Positions 5,318-5,984 of a stretch of DNA of 5,984 nt are shown piece after piece. Made by a program: the position numbers and the translations under genes. The stretch lies in the NCBI GenBank assembly GCA_031258665.1, contig JAIRML010000163.1, forward strand, positions 1 to 5,984, given 5' to 3'. Position 1 is the stretch's first letter. Each line of letters begins with the position of its first letter. Under the pieces are notes generated by a model. It made no database searches and was not told the origin of the DNA. It saw nothing but the letters and a program-made list of their open reading frames with translations. Source of the DNA: Oscillospiraceae bacterium. GTDB lineage: Bacteria > Bacillota > Clostridia > Oscillospirales > UBA929.

Positions 5318-5984
5318 TCAGATCACAAAATCCCAATACTCGTCCCCGGTGAGCGCCGGGCTCTGCGTCGGCCGGTCTGTTTTAAACTGGAGCTCCTGGT
5401 TTTTGACGCTGACCTTCGTCTTTTCTTGTACGCTCGTTGTGATGAAAGCGTTGGACCCGATCACAACGCCCTCGCCGATCACCGTCTGGCCGCCCAAAAT
5501 GGAGGCGCCGGAATAGATCGTGACATTGTCTTCGATGGTGGGGTGGCGTTTGACGCCCCGGAGGCCCTGGCCGCCCCGCGTGGAGAGTGCCCCCAATGTC
5601 ACGCCCTGGTAAATTTTTACATTATTGCCAATGACCGTCGTCTCGCCGACGACGATCCCCGTGCCGTGATCCACAAAGAAATGGTGGCCGATGGTGGCCC
5701 CCGGGTGGATGTCGATGCCGGTGAGGCTGTGCGCGTGCTCGGTCATCATCCGGGGGATGAGCGGCACATCCAGCAGATAGAGCTCATGGGCCAGACGACT
5801 CACCATGACGGCGTACAGACCCGGATAGGACCAGATGATCTCATCGGTCGAAAACGCGGCCGGGTCACCCTCGTAGAAGGCGACCACGTCCATCGCGAGC
5901 AGGCGGCGGATGTGCGGCAGCCGCTCCAAAAAGGCATATACGACCGCCTCGGCTTCGGCTTCCGGGTCTTCCACCGGTCGTGTT
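5318..5984 (-). CDS. cysE: Serine O-acetyltransferase, EpsC/CysE type (N-terminus outside window)
   Basis: The enzyme acetylates L-serine with acetyl-CoA to give O-acetylserine, the first step of cysteine synthesis. Numbering from the GTG at 5974, residues 11-82 are the end of the alpha-helical domain (FLERLPHIRRLL, YEGDPAA, SYPGLYAVMVSRLAHELYLL). Residues 85-180 form the left-handed hexapeptide beta-helix (TGIDIHPGATIG, DHGTGIVVGETTVIG, RHPTIEDNVTIYSGASILGG). Spacing to E. coli CysE places the serine-binding and catalytic residues at Asp37, Asp88, His103 and His144, all present. The frame stays open to the window edge through codons for T-R-P. Homologues of this longer EpsC type have about 300 residues, so perhaps 80-100 are missing, and GTG 5974 is probably internal. 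The C-terminus DEYWDFVI ends in Ile, as in tails that bind O-acetylserine sulfhydrylase. The gene converges on trmD. Confidence 0.93.
   Translation of the reverse strand, partial: TRPVEDPEAEAEAVVYAFLERLPHIRRLLAMDVVAFYEGDPAAFSTDEIIWSYPGLYAVMVSRLAHELYLLDVPLIPRMMTEHAHSLTGIDIHPGATIGHHFFVDHGTGIVVGETTVIGNNVKIYQGVTLGALSTRGGQGLRGVKRHPTIEDNVTIYSGASILGGQTVIGEGVVIGSNAFITTSVQEKTKVSVKNQELQFKTDRPTQSPALTGDEYWDFVI

Noticed and set aside
5226..5516. Open frame of 96 codons on the + strand that could have been a replacement for rplS
   Set aside because: Its translation does not resemble bL19, and most of it is the complement of the acetyltransferase C-terminus.

Overview
The window looks like a chromosomal housekeeping segment of a GC-rich member of the Clostridia (Firmicutes; an Oscillospiraceae-like gut anaerobe would fit, but this placement is inferred). 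The pointers are YlxM, an SRP regulator-like protein typical of Firmicutes; a SpoVB-type flippase; AGGAGGT-type Shine-Dalgarno sites; TTG and GTG starts; and the order ylxM-ffh-rpsP-khpA-rimM-trmD. There is no rRNA, tRNA, CRISPR array, transposase or phage gene.

Layout. Positions 14-1348 (+) encode a polytopic membrane protein of the SpoVB/MATE-like lipid-flippase family. Positions 1349-1659 form a gene-free, locally AT-rich spacer. It carries three perfect stem-loops, including a striking palindrome with 23-bp arms, and then a textbook sigma-A promoter (TTGACA, 17-nt spacer, TACAAT). That promoter is followed by six closely packed + strand genes: ylxM (1660-2028), ffh (2101-3453), rpsP (3515-3754), khpA (3754-3999), rimM (4014-4508) and trmD (4514-5218). 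Their spacers are 72, 61, -1, 14 and 5 nt, as expected for one operon. A likely terminator at about 5275-5314 separates trmD from a convergent, incomplete serine O-acetyltransferase gene (5984-5318, - strand) that runs off the right edge.

How the genes work together. YlxM and Ffh belong to the signal recognition particle, which brings nascent membrane proteins to the translocon. RpsP (bS16) and RimM act in assembly of the small ribosomal subunit. KhpA is a small KH-domain RNA-binding protein. TrmD makes m1G37 in tRNA, which guards against +1 frameshifting. The operon therefore couples protein targeting, ribosome maturation and reading-frame fidelity. The flippase gene is a separate unit, probably in cell-wall or spore-cortex precursor transport. 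The acetyltransferase starts cysteine synthesis.

Nothing here amounts to a clearly new system. The points most worth a second look are the palindrome and hairpin cluster at 1351-1544, the absence of rplS after trmD, the inverted repeat over the predicted transcription start of the ylxM operon, and the plant-like, Ile-terminated tail of the acetyltransferase.
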